Source: CAYRMN01 sp964425575 (GTDB taxonomy: Bacteria; Patescibacteriota; Patescibacteriia; 2-12-FULL-60-25). From it: a stretch of 14,315 nucleotides of DNA. A program made the position numbers and the translations under genes. Positions within the stretch are counted from its first letter, which is position 1. Each line of letters opens with the position of its first letter. Location of the stretch: NCBI GenBank assembly GCA_964425575.1, contig CAYRMN010000032.1, positions 1 to 14,315 of the forward strand. Reading direction: 5' to 3'. Shown in pieces: positions 1 to 7,803 of the stretch. A model generated the notes under the pieces. It saw only the letters and a program-made list of their open reading frames with translations. It was not told the DNA's origin and searched no databases.

Positions 1-404
1 TAGATTCTGCTTTGGGTTCTGATGGATTCATGGAAATTTTAAATCAAAACTGCGGGCCACCGTGGACGACGTTAGAACTGTGATTCAGCAAACACCAGGG
101 TTTATTTTCATCCCGAAACTGGCAGCCTAAGCCTTGGCTGCGCGTTAAGACGGGGCCGTGTAGCAGCCACGTCCGCCGAAGGCGGTGCTTGTTGGGCCGA
201 AAGGCCAGTTCACTGGGATAAGGCAACACAGGCCAAATCTACCCCACCCCTGAACTCACTATATATTTTCACCCGTGCTTTAAAGGCCTCAAATGAGTCA
301 CAACCAAGACGACCACCTTAAGAACCAACCAATTAGTCGGTCGGTGTCTGGCTTTTCTCTGGAGAGATCAGAGATTTTGCAGACAGTGTTTGCAATTTAT
401 AATT
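1..404. other. Intergenic stretch with a GC-rich hairpin cluster
   Basis: No convincing gene lies here. Between about 120 and 210 the sequence becomes clearly more GC-rich than its surroundings and has three short hairpins in a row. The first has arms 122-127 (GCAGCC) and 136-141 (GGCTGC). The second has CCGCC at 173-177 and GGCGG at 181-185 around GAA. The third has GGCC arms at 195-198 and 203-206 around a GAAA tetraloop. This could be a structured RNA or a repeat element. It does not match the tmRNA, RNase P, SRP or 6S signatures I know. A plus-strand frame is open from about 76 to 321 but has no in-frame ATG, GTG or TTG start near its beginning. Bases 210-404, downstream of the Thoeris effector, hold only a weak inverted repeat (357-373). 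Confidence 0.4.
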
Positions 405-1352
405 TTATACTGGTGTGCCAATTGCCTGTTGGTCACCATTTGAATAAAAGGTATATTCACATTGGTGCTGCAAAAAATCACCCAGCTTTTTAAGAGATAT
501 CTTGTGCTTTGTTACATCTTGAGGATGGAGGACAATTGTTAACTTGTCAGTAAATGTTTTCTCAGAGCATGCAGCCAAAAAGGATTTTATCATTTCACGA
601 ACGATTTCCTCCCTTGTTTGAGGCAATCGTGAAAATCCACTTCCAAGGACTGGTGCCACGATTGAATCTTTCACCCCCCTCTCACCGATAAATACCCACA
701 GACTGGCCAATGATTCTTTCAGATTGTTAAATGAACTCGTTGCAACGCCATGTTCATTAATATCAGCAATCGCAATAAAATACGCAGTCCTATTCTTTGG
801 ATTGACCTTCACACATTGCCCCATGGGGTATTTTTTTGATTTCCCTTTTCGCGTACCTGTTAATTCCTTGCATATAATTCCGCTCAAGGCCCCTGTTATT
901 TCAGAATCAAGTTGGGCTACATTGCTGTAATATTTTTTTGTAAACAACCCTTGGATGCTGTCTTCGGAGATAAGCTCTTTGGAAACCTGAGTATCAAATG
1001 TTGTGTTTGAACCAACTACAAGCGATCCAGAATATGAAAAAGCGTTTCCTATTGCGATTTCTACTGTAACATCACGCCCATTTAATTTTGCGGCAATCGA
1101 AAGATGAGGCCTGCATCTCCAAATCGCAGCCGCAAAACCTGTGATGGCAAAAATAAACCAAGAGTCACGAATCACTTGAGGCACAGTTTTCTGATCGTAC
1201 AAAATTGTATTTGGGAAAAAGAAGGTTGCCAATTCTACCGCGAGCCAGAGAATACCAAAGGCACTAAAACACGCGGTAAATGCATTAACTGAAAATAAAC
1301 ACTTGCCCCACATCCTCAGATAATAAAATATTTTTGAGATTCTCAATTTCAT
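405..1352 (-). CDS. thsA: Thoeris ThsA-type effector: two membrane helices plus macro domain
   Basis: Predicted effector of a type II Thoeris anti-phage system, 315 residues. Two hydrophobic stretches (about 19-47 and 63-79) look like a transmembrane hairpin that anchors the protein in the inner membrane. The rest (about 85-300) resembles the ThsA macro domain (DUF6430 type). It has glycine-rich ligand-binding stretches such as GNAFSYSG (102-109), VVGSN (112-116) and PVLGSGFSRLP (234-244). In this Thoeris type the macro domain is known to sense an ADP-ribose-derived signal (histidine-ADPR) made by the TIR partner, and the membrane part then kills or arrests the infected cell. The start overlaps the ThsB stop by ATGA, so the two are translationally coupled. 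There is no NAD-cleaving SIR2 domain, which separates it from type I ThsA. The DNA looks more AT-rich than the hsd genes. The family call rests on architecture and neighbour, not on a search. Confidence 0.8.
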   Translation of the reverse strand: MKLRISKIFYYLRMWGKCLFSVNAFTACFSAFGILWLAVELATFFFPNTILYDQKTVPQVIRDSWFIFAITGFAAAIWRCRPHLSIAAKLNGRDVTVEIAIGNAFSYSGSLVVGSNTTFDTQVSKELISEDSIQGLFTKKYYSNVAQLDSEITGALSGIICKELTGTRKGKSKKYPMGQCVKVNPKNRTAYFIAIADINEHGVATSSFNNLKESLASLWVFIGERGVKDSIVAPVLGSGFSRLPQTREEIVREMIKSFLAACSEKTFTDKLTIVLHPQDVTKHKISLKKLGDFLQHQCEYTFYSNGDQQAIGTPV

Positions 1353-1852
1353 AACCCTAGGTTCTCGTATACCCCAGCTTTGTAGTAGTAGGGACCAGAT
1401 TTATTTTCTACCTGGTACTTATCATGGGAGCTTGGCCAATTGTCCAACGCGTGTTGCATGATTGATGCATTGAATGAAATATGGATGGCCAGTGTTTCCT
1501 TTGCTAGAGCAGGGCATCTTTCATCATCCATAAATCTCTTACCGTTTAAATTAACAACGATTATCGGTAAATTTTTTGATATTGCCTGCTCGATTTCCCA
1601 GCGGACAAATTTTGTTAGGTAACGAGTCCTCTCGCCAACCAACAAAACAAATATTTTTGAGTTTTTCATTCTTTCAGCCAATTGAGCCTTAATTGATGCT
1701 TCTTGGCTAGTGTCTCTGGCGGAATTCAAATCATGCGCATTATAAAAATTAAAGTCTATGCCATCATTCTGATGCCATGCTTGCATTAGTCGATAATAAG
1801 CCATGTCCGTATCGCCATCAAATGATACAAAAGTTTTATTTCTGTACGGCAT
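1349..1852 (-). CDS. thsB: Thoeris ThsB: TIR-domain signal synthase
   Basis: Predicted 167-residue stand-alone TIR-like protein (DUF1863 type). TIR enzymes of this family hydrolyse NAD+ and make a cyclic or conjugated ADP-ribose messenger when a phage is sensed. The fold signs are a first strand KTFVSFDGDTD (6-16), a loop FYNAHDLNSARDT (36-48), the strand KIFVLLVGERT (66-76), and the WEIEQAI helix (85-91). Glu86 sits where the TIR catalytic glutamate is expected. The strand LPIIVVNLNG (95-104) follows. A ribosome site (AAAGGA) lies about 6 bases before the ATG. The gene follows the metallopeptidase gene after 56 bases and overlaps thsA by 4 bases. A TIR protein next to a membrane macro-domain protein is the type II Thoeris layout, whose known signal is histidine-ADPR. 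It could be another DUF1863 defence protein, but the partner makes Thoeris the best call. Confidence 0.82.
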   Translation of the reverse strand: MPYRNKTFVSFDGDTDMAYYRLMQAWHQNDGIDFNFYNAHDLNSARDTSQEASIKAQLAERMKNSKIFVLLVGERTRYLTKFVRWEIEQAISKNLPIIVVNLNGKRFMDDERCPALAKETLAIHISFNASIMQHALDNWPSSHDKYQVENKSGPYYYKAGVYENLGL

Positions 1853-1908
1853 ATAATTCCTTTCAAAAGTTTTAATTTTCTCAATATCCCACCTGCAAAA
1901 AATTCAGC

Positions 1909-2625
1909 TCATTTTTTCCACTCCACAGCCGCAAGCGGAAGATCATTCAATTCTGCTCGGGCTTCACGCCATGTGGGATAATGTTGGGCCAAGAGTTTTA
2001 AAAAACGCTCGCTGTGCGTTGGTTCGATAAGATGTAGCATTTCGTGAACGACAACATACTCAACCAGATCTTTTGGTTTTTTTACCAGTTCAGTATTCAG
2101 TCTGATGTGCCTCAACTTTGGATTGCACCCGCCCCATTTGGTTTTCATCCGCTGTAAAAAATAGCCAGCAACTTTCACACCGATTTTTTGTTCCCACTTG
2201 GCAATCAGTGGCGGCAGGTATTCATGGAGCAATGTTTTGTGCCATTCGTGCATGACCTGTGCTTTTTTTGACTCATCACTGCCAGGACGCACGCAAAGGG
2301 TAATGCGCTTATGATCGATACTCACAGAAGGTTTTACATTCTTCTCGACCACGTTCAGCATATGTCTGCGGCCCCACAAATAGTGGCTTTCTCTTTCAAT
2401 AAACTTCCTCGGTGATTCCCTCATTTGCCCCAAAAGGATCTCCTGTTGACGCCGAATCCATTCAAGTTTTGAAATCGCGTAAGCCCGTGCCACTTCGGTT
2501 CGTATGTTGCCGGGTGCCGAGAGTGTGACCCTCCCATTGGGTGGATGAACCGACAAATGGACATTCTTGATATCCTTGCGGGTCACTTCAATCGCAATAT
2601 CTCCAAGCTCAATGGTTTCGATCAT
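1909..2625 (-). CDS. YgjP/SprT-like zinc metallopeptidase, restriction-associated
   Basis: A 238-residue protein of the YgjP (DUF45, M48-like) family. The zinc-binding motif HEMLH is at 194-198, with Glu195 as the expected catalytic residue and His204 in PTHSERF as the likely third zinc ligand. The family signature MKTKWGGC is at 160-167. There is no signal peptide or membrane segment, so the protein is cytoplasmic. The start codon overlaps the hsdR stop (ATGA), with an AGGGG ribosome site inside hsdR. Genes of this family are often found directly after hsdR in type I restriction operons. Their role there is unproven; proteolysis of HsdR to limit self-restriction or processing of bound protein are possible. 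The substrate cannot be read from the sequence. Confidence 0.85.
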   Translation of the reverse strand: MIETIELGDIAIEVTRKDIKNVHLSVHPPNGRVTLSAPGNIRTEVARAYAISKLEWIRRQQEILLGQMRESPRKFIERESHYLWGRRHMLNVVEKNVKPSVSIDHKRITLCVRPGSDESKKAQVMHEWHKTLLHEYLPPLIAKWEQKIGVKVAGYFLQRMKTKWGGCNPKLRHIRLNTELVKKPKDLVEYVVVHEMLHLIEPTHSERFLKLLAQHYPTWREARAELNDLPLAAVEWKK

Positions 2626-5600
2626 GTGTACCCCTGCTGATTTTTGATGATTTCAAACACAGCCAGTGTTGCTTTTCGATCCCTGTTCAGGAGCGGAAAC
2701 AAGGCATTCAGCACTTCCTTTTCGCGCTTGTCGTCTCCCTTCCATCCCGCTGGTGCTTTTTCCCGCATGGTTTGGTCGATTTGAAGTGCCAATGCAGCGC
2801 GCTCATCATTGTCTGCTGGGCATCGGAAAGTGTCAGTCTCAATGTGTTGAAGATTGTTGTAGAGCACAATGGCGCTTGGATGCCCGTTCAGTGCAGAGGG
2901 ATAGTCTGCTTTGCTGTCTTTTTTTGCCATGCGATGAACAAGTTCCTCTGCCTTTTTGAGCCATGCTTCATACGCTTCAGTGCTGTCCCGTTTTTGATCA
3001 ATGAGATCTCCCAGTAACTTGGATATTTCTTCGTAAAACCTTGGGTCGGTGAGCTGATCTCGAATGATTGTTTTGCGAACGTTATTGATAATCCCCTCGG
3101 CGATGGCATTTTTGGAAAGCTTTCCTTTTTCGTTGAGCTTTCTTGCAATCGCATCATGAATGCCAGTCTCAATAATCATTTCAACCAGTGTGTAATTGTC
3201 CAGTGTGCCCAAGGGGTCTGCGGGATCTGCCTGAATATAAGAATTAAGAAGGTGCCGCATATCTGCTTCATAGGGTTTGATATCAAGCTCCTCACCAGAA
3301 TGTCGCTTGATGGCTGCGCGAATATCACCAAAGAAAATGACTTCGTTGTTGAGCATTGTGACTTCAGCAGGCGAATAACCCGCTTCGGATAAATCTTGAG
3401 AAATCGCAGCAAAGGCCCGTACAAAAGTTGCCACCACCTTGTAAAATGCAATACGCAGGGCTTCCGTCTTGTTTAACGCATTTGGATCATGGGCGTCGCC
3501 ACAAAAATAATGCAGATACTGCTCGACTTCACGCGGTTGAGGAACGGGCGCACACAAATACTTTAAACTTTCGCGAGAGCTGTCGAGTTTTTTGCGTCCT
3601 TCCTCGATCCAGTTCTTGATTCTGACATTATTATCGCCTTTGCCATCTTCATCGATATCGAGTTCATCGGAGTTATAAACCGCGATGACTTCTTGAACAT
3701 CGCCAAACAATTCCTTGTAATCGACGATGTATCCGTAGTCCTTATCCTCACCATCCAGACGATTGGTGCGACAAATGGCCTGAAAGAGATTGTGATCATG
3801 CAGTTCATTGTCGAGGTAGATATAGGAACAGGATGGCGCATCAAAACCTGTCAGGAGCTTGCTCACAACCACCAATAATTTGCAGTTGGCTGGTTCTTCG
3901 ATAAAGCGCCTTTTGATTTCGTCCTCGTATTGTTTAGTTGTTTGGTCGGCTCCCAAAACAAATTGTGTGTAGGTATCAAATTTATAGCGTTCATCACTAT
4001 TGGCAGGCTCGCGGGAAATCGCGTTGTGATTTGGTTCATACGACGTGACAATGCCGCAGTACTGTCCAAACGTCGTATTTTTGAACAGACGAAAATAGTG
4101 GCACGCATCATAGATAGATGCCGCCACAAGGATCGCCGTGCCGCGATCGTTGTTGAGACGAGGTTTCAACGTAAAGTCTTCGATAATATTGGCCACAATG
4201 CGTTGCTTGCGCTCGCCAGCACTCATCAATTTTTCCAACGTGGCCCAGGTTTTACGGACAACCGCTTTCTGAAAGTTGTTTAGATTTTTTGTTTTCTGTT
4301 CGAACCAAGCATCAATGGCAGCCTGTGATGTTAAACGTTGAGGAACATTGCGGGCTTCATACTTGAGATCCAATACCACTTTGTCCGCAACCGCTTCATG
4401 AAATTTGTAGGTGTGAATGTAGGTACCAAAGATATTTCGTGTGGTTTGCTTGTCTTTGCGCAACAGAGGCGTGCCGGTAAAACCAATGAAGATGGAATTT
4501 TCCAGCCACCGCTTCATTTGTTTATTCATGTCGCCACCTTGGGTACGGTGGCATTCGTCGACAAAGACGTAAAATCGCCCAAAAAGTGTGGGTGGCGGAC
4601 CTTTCAAATCAGATGGATCGAATTTGTGAACAAGGGCACAAAGCAGGCGGGGCATGGTGGCGCCAATTTTGGAAACAAATTCAGCCCGTGTTGTGATGCG
4701 CGGTGATGGCGAATTGGCGCCAATCACACCGGCATTCTTCATCACGCCTTCAATTTGTTTGTCGAGCTCATCGCGATCCGTCACAACAAGGACGCGTGCT
4801 TCGGAATCATACTCCATCAACCATTTGGCGATGAGCACCATCAAAATACTTTTGCCGCTCCCTTGGGTGTGCCAGATCACGCCACCTTCTTTGAGACGGA
4901 TTCTTTCTTGAGCGGCTTTAAAGCCAAAATATTGATGGGGGCGAGGAACCTTTTTTTGTCCCCCGTCATAAATAATGCAGTTTCTGATGAGATCGAGCAG
5001 TCGTTCCTTGCGGCACATCTGGGCCAGCGGTTTGTCCAAATACTCACCCTGGCCAATGGCATCGCGGCCAAGCGTGCCGGTTTCGTCTTTCCATTCTACA
5101 AAAAATTGTTCGGGTGTGCCTGTGGTGCCATAGCGCAGACCTTGAGAGTCGCTGCCAGCAAAAACAAATTGCACCGTTGAGAAAAAAGCTTTGTTAAAAA
5201 TCTCTTCCTGATTGGTAATGAGCTGCCGAATGCCATCGCCAATTTCAACCGAACTGCGTTTGAGTTCGATCACACCGATGGCAATGCCGTTGATGTAGAG
5301 CACCAAATCGGGTCGGCGTTCATAGCCACCCTTAAGAGTGACTTCTTCAGCCATACCAAAATCGTTATTATCTGGATTCTCCCAATCGATGAGGTGAACT
5401 GTTTCGTGCGGTTGGCCTGCCGCAATTTGCACCGATACGCCGTAACGCAATAATTGGTAGGTGCGCAGGTTGGCCTGATAGAGCGTGACGCCTGTGCTGT
5501 CGGCTGCGGTTTCGAGCTTTTGCAAAGCGGCAGAAATGTGCGCCGGTGTGTAGCCGCGCTTGAGTAAATTTTCGGTCAAAAGAGCGGATTCAATATTTCC

Positions 5601-5726
5601 ATATCTTGGTTCTTTGTGCCAATCACCCAAGTAGTCGTAACCAAGACAGTGTGGATTCTTTTTGTCAGTAAAAAGCGAAACAACACGATTCTGCGTCAAA
5701 CGCTCTGTACGTGGCTTATTGGACAT
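2622..5726 (-). CDS. hsdR: Type I restriction enzyme R subunit (HsdR)
   Basis: Motor and nuclease subunit of a type I restriction-modification complex, 1034 residues, the usual length. The N-terminal PD-(D/E)xK nuclease is visible as Asp140 in RRPDLVLY and Glu154/Lys156 in IELKR. Superfamily 2 helicase motifs follow in order: Walker A TQGSGKS (287-293), DECH (390-393), FTGTP (416-420), then LLTGFDAPSCS and FQAICRTNRLD in the second motor lobe. The C-terminal part is a helical region expected to contact the methylase core. It translocates unmodified DNA bound by HsdS-HsdM with ATP hydrolysis and cuts at a distance. All catalytic motifs look intact. The start overlaps hsdS by 11 bases, with an AGAGGTG ribosome site within the hsdS end, and the stop overlaps the next gene by 4 bases. 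Confidence 0.96.
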   Translation of the reverse strand: MSNKPRTERLTQNRVVSLFTDKKNPHCLGYDYLGDWHKEPRYGNIESALLTENLLKRGYTPAHISAALQKLETAADSTGVTLYQANLRTYQLLRYGVSVQIAAGQPHETVHLIDWENPDNNDFGMAEEVTLKGGYERRPDLVLYINGIAIGVIELKRSSVEIGDGIRQLITNQEEIFNKAFFSTVQFVFAGSDSQGLRYGTTGTPEQFFVEWKDETGTLGRDAIGQGEYLDKPLAQMCRKERLLDLIRNCIIYDGGQKKVPRPHQYFGFKAAQERIRLKEGGVIWHTQGSGKSILMVLIAKWLMEYDSEARVLVVTDRDELDKQIEGVMKNAGVIGANSPSPRITTRAEFVSKIGATMPRLLCALVHKFDPSDLKGPPPTLFGRFYVFVDECHRTQGGDMNKQMKRWLENSIFIGFTGTPLLRKDKQTTRNIFGTYIHTYKFHEAVADKVVLDLKYEARNVPQRLTSQAAIDAWFEQKTKNLNNFQKAVVRKTWATLEKLMSAGERKQRIVANIIEDFTLKPRLNNDRGTAILVAASIYDACHYFRLFKNTTFGQYCGIVTSYEPNHNAISREPANSDERYKFDTYTQFVLGADQTTKQYEDEIKRRFIEEPANCKLLVVVSKLLTGFDAPSCSYIYLDNELHDHNLFQAICRTNRLDGEDKDYGYIVDYKELFGDVQEVIAVYNSDELDIDEDGKGDNNVRIKNWIEEGRKKLDSSRESLKYLCAPVPQPREVEQYLHYFCGDAHDPNALNKTEALRIAFYKVVATFVRAFAAISQDLSEAGYSPAEVTMLNNEVIFFGDIRAAIKRHSGEELDIKPYEADMRHLLNSYIQADPADPLGTLDNYTLVEMIIETGIHDAIARKLNEKGKLSKNAIAEGIINNVRKTIIRDQLTDPRFYEEISKLLGDLIDQKRDSTEAYEAWLKKAEELVHRMAKKDSKADYPSALNGHPSAIVLYNNLQHIETDTFRCPADNDERAALALQIDQTMREKAPAGWKGDDKREKEVLNALFPLLNRDRKATLAVFEIIKNQQGYT

Positions 5727-6900
5727 GATTCACCTCTGGTGTGACAAGACGCGTTTTACCGGTCAGTAATTCCTGCATCATGCCTTGTTTGAGATTGAAA
5801 GTTTTGGCGCGGCGCTTTTCAAGAGCTGTAATTTCAGCGTCCATATCGGTCAACACTTCGGCGATAGCGGTCTGCTCTTCTTTTGTCGGTGGGACATCAC
5901 AGTCAATTTTCAACAATTTCGAGACGGTGAGAACCGGTTGTGCGGAGGATTCAGAAAACTGATTCAAGTTCATCCTCCCGAGAATCAATGACAGCCATTG
6001 AACATCGACCGACGAATGTGCTGTGACGACAATTGCATGTTCGGAGGCGAAGAACTTTCCGTTTGCAACTCGCACATTCCCGCACAAAGCTCCAACTCGT
6101 CCAATCAGTGCGTAGATGCCGTCATGCGTCCAGCGACTCGCATAACCACGGAGCCCATTTCCACCATAACAAGGAAATCCTGCTTGATCATTTATGTACG
6201 CACTAGTGATTCCATCACCGCTTTTCATTGAACACAACGAGGTCAAACTCTTGCACGCCCACTCCCCACTAAACCCCGGCAATCGCTTTTTGCCCGTGAG
6301 AAGCTCCTGCATGGCCGCTTGCTTGAGGTTGCGCTTTTTGGTGATGAGTTTGTCGAGGCTTTCGAGGAGGGCATCGACATCGGAGAGGGCGGTGGCGATG
6401 GCGTGTTGTTCGTCGTCAGTCGGCGGTAACGGAATCCTGAATGAGTCGAGACTTTTATTTGTGATTTGATTAATCGTTGCTCCGAGGTGCTCATTGATCT
6501 GTTTCTTTATAATATAGGACTGGAACAGATAATGAATGAACCTACCACTTCGGCTCCTGAATACGGCCATGAATGCACCGAATGTCATTCCAATTGCACG
6601 GTTATCAATCAGAGCCGATTTGCCGATCAGGTCACGACTACCGTTGCGGACGCATATCAGGATATCGTCAGTCTGTACCATTATCCGTTCTGGAATTTCT
6701 CTTTCCACATAAACATTATCTTCGAACCGCAGAGTGTCATTTTGAATATTAGATGATCTTAGAACGAGTGTCCCATTCTTGCGTACATCACTTGGTTGAT
6801 ACGTAAGACCAATGAGAGACGTACCAATTTCCCCAAGTGGCTTCATATCCCACTCCTCCGGAATCACCCCCACCTCAGTTTGTTTGTAGCCGGGCTTCAT
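5716..6900 (-). CDS. hsdS: Type I restriction specificity subunit (HsdS)
   Basis: DNA-recognition subunit of 394 residues with the classic two-half design. The first target-recognition domain spans about 10-160. The central helical conserved region starts near 161 (DDEQHAIATALSDVDALLE) and ends with MQELLTGKKRL (197-207). The second recognition domain spans about 212-340, and the C-terminal repeat (KEEQTAIAEVLTDMDA to MMQELLTGKTRL) closes the protein. The two helical repeats are clearly alike, which sets the spacing between the two half-sites. The recognised sequence cannot be deduced. The gene overlaps the KilA-N gene by ATGA, with AAGGGG about 8 bases before the start. No frameshift or inverted recombination copy is seen. 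Confidence 0.95.
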   Translation of the reverse strand: MKPGYKQTEVGVIPEEWDMKPLGEIGTSLIGLTYQPSDVRKNGTLVLRSSNIQNDTLRFEDNVYVEREIPERIMVQTDDILICVRNGSRDLIGKSALIDNRAIGMTFGAFMAVFRSRSGRFIHYLFQSYIIKKQINEHLGATINQITNKSLDSFRIPLPPTDDEQHAIATALSDVDALLESLDKLITKKRNLKQAAMQELLTGKKRLPGFSGEWACKSLTSLCSMKSGDGITSAYINDQAGFPCYGGNGLRGYASRWTHDGIYALIGRVGALCGNVRVANGKFFASEHAIVVTAHSSVDVQWLSLILGRMNLNQFSESSAQPVLTVSKLLKIDCDVPPTKEEQTAIAEVLTDMDAEITALEKRRAKTFNLKQGMMQELLTGKTRLVTPEVNHVQ

Positions 6901-7742
6901 TGCTTTTTCCCCTTCGCAGCCTGAAGTTGTAACACTGCTGATGGTGAGGTAAGTGTCTTCATTTGCCTAATGGCGATTTGGTTTAAGCGTTTGAGCCGTT
7001 CCCCTTGTGGCAGGCCCATGTGAATGAATTCAGCATTCATGCCCTCAATATTGGCCAACACCAACAGTTGCTCGATGGTAGCATAATCCCGCATGTTGCC
7101 TTCGAGTTTGGTATTTACGCTGCGCCATTGCTTTGCCGTCTGGCCAAAAAGAGCCACGTTCAAAAGATCGGCCTCATTAGCATAAGTGCTGGCAGTTTGT
7201 GCGGGTGTGATTTCGGCAGGAATCAAGTGGGCCTTAATGGCATCGGTGTGAATGCGATAATTGAGCTTGGAAAGTGTGCGGTTGAGGTTCCACGATAACG
7301 AGAGGCGGTTGTTTTCGTCGGTCTTGAGGCGTTGAAATTCGGTGATAAGATACAGCTTAAATTCAGGGCTAAGCCATGAGCCAAATTCAAAGGCAATATC
7401 ATGATGGGCATAAGTGCCGCCATATCGCCCAGCGCTTGCCGTTAAGCCTTTTGCCCCTGTACGCTCAATCCAAGCCTTGGCAGATAGAAAAAAGCTATTG
7501 CGGCCTGCCTCGTTTCTAATTCCCTCGAATTCGAGGGAATTAAAATCGGGGTTGTGGATTTTCTCCCAAACACCCAGAAAAAGAACAGTATCCTTGTTTT
7601 TGAGCCACTGCTCGATGAGCGCACCTTGCCCCTCAAAGTTGCTCACCATATCGGTGAGTGAAATATAATCACCATGTTCCTTGGATAGTATGGAAATGGC
7701 GGTTCCCTGAACTTCGATCGTTGTACTTTTTGTCTTTTTCAT
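6897..7742 (-). CDS. KilA-N domain protein encoded within the hsd operon
   Basis: A 281-residue protein from the ATG at 7742. A GTG six bases further out (7748) is possible, but a GGA ribosome site is better spaced for the ATG. Residues about 8-140 match the KilA-N DNA-binding domain of phage and mobile-element proteins. Typical features are the YISLTDM start and the later stretch GRNSFFLSAKAWIERTGAKG, then GGTYAHHDIAFEFGSWLSP. The C-terminal half is helical and ends in KGKKQ. Similar genes are seen inserted in type I restriction operons, but the function is unknown; binding DNA, controlling the operon, or antagonising phage genes are guesses. It lies 55 bases after hsdM (61 by the ATG start) and overlaps hsdS by 4 bases. 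A 26-base perfect palindrome lies within its coding sequence. Confidence 0.85.
   Translation of the reverse strand: MKKTKSTTIEVQGTAISILSKEHGDYISLTDMVSNFEGQGALIEQWLKNKDTVLFLGVWEKIHNPDFNSLEFEGIRNEAGRNSFFLSAKAWIERTGAKGLTASAGRYGGTYAHHDIAFEFGSWLSPEFKLYLITEFQRLKTDENNRLSLSWNLNRTLSKLNYRIHTDAIKAHLIPAEITPAQTASTYANEADLLNVALFGQTAKQWRSVNTKLEGNMRDYATIEQLLVLANIEGMNAEFIHMGLPQGERLKRLNQIAIRQMKTLTSPSAVLQLQAAKGKKQ
7517..7542. repeat. 26-base perfect palindrome inside the KilA-N gene
   Basis: The arm TAATTCCCTCGAA (7517-7529) is followed directly by its exact reverse complement (7530-7542), with an EcoRI-type GAATTC core. There is no spacer. It encodes part of the NSLEFEGIRNE stretch of the KilA-N domain. It could be an operator, a cruciform or a hairpin in the operon mRNA. 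Confidence 0.75.
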
Positions 7743-7803
7743 AATCACAATCCAATTGTGGCAAATTCGCCGTAATTAAAAATTGAGGTCAATAATTCTG
7801 TAT

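Noticed and set aside
44..229. 61-residue minus-strand reading frame
   Set aside because: It runs across the hairpin cluster, is rich in Pro, Arg and His, and has no clear ribosome site or family.
60..300. tmRNA or RNase P RNA
   Set aside because: A stretch ending LAA-stop near 120-130 and the hairpins recall tmRNA, but the tRNA-like 3' end, the conserved 5' end and the RNase P core signatures are missing.
293..493. 66-residue plus-strand reading frame
   Set aside because: It overlaps the end of the ThsA gene on the other strand and shows no domain or ribosome site.
4338..5180. Plus-strand reading frames of 122 and 141 residues
   Set aside because: They are shadows of hsdR, whose motor motifs on the minus strand are intact.
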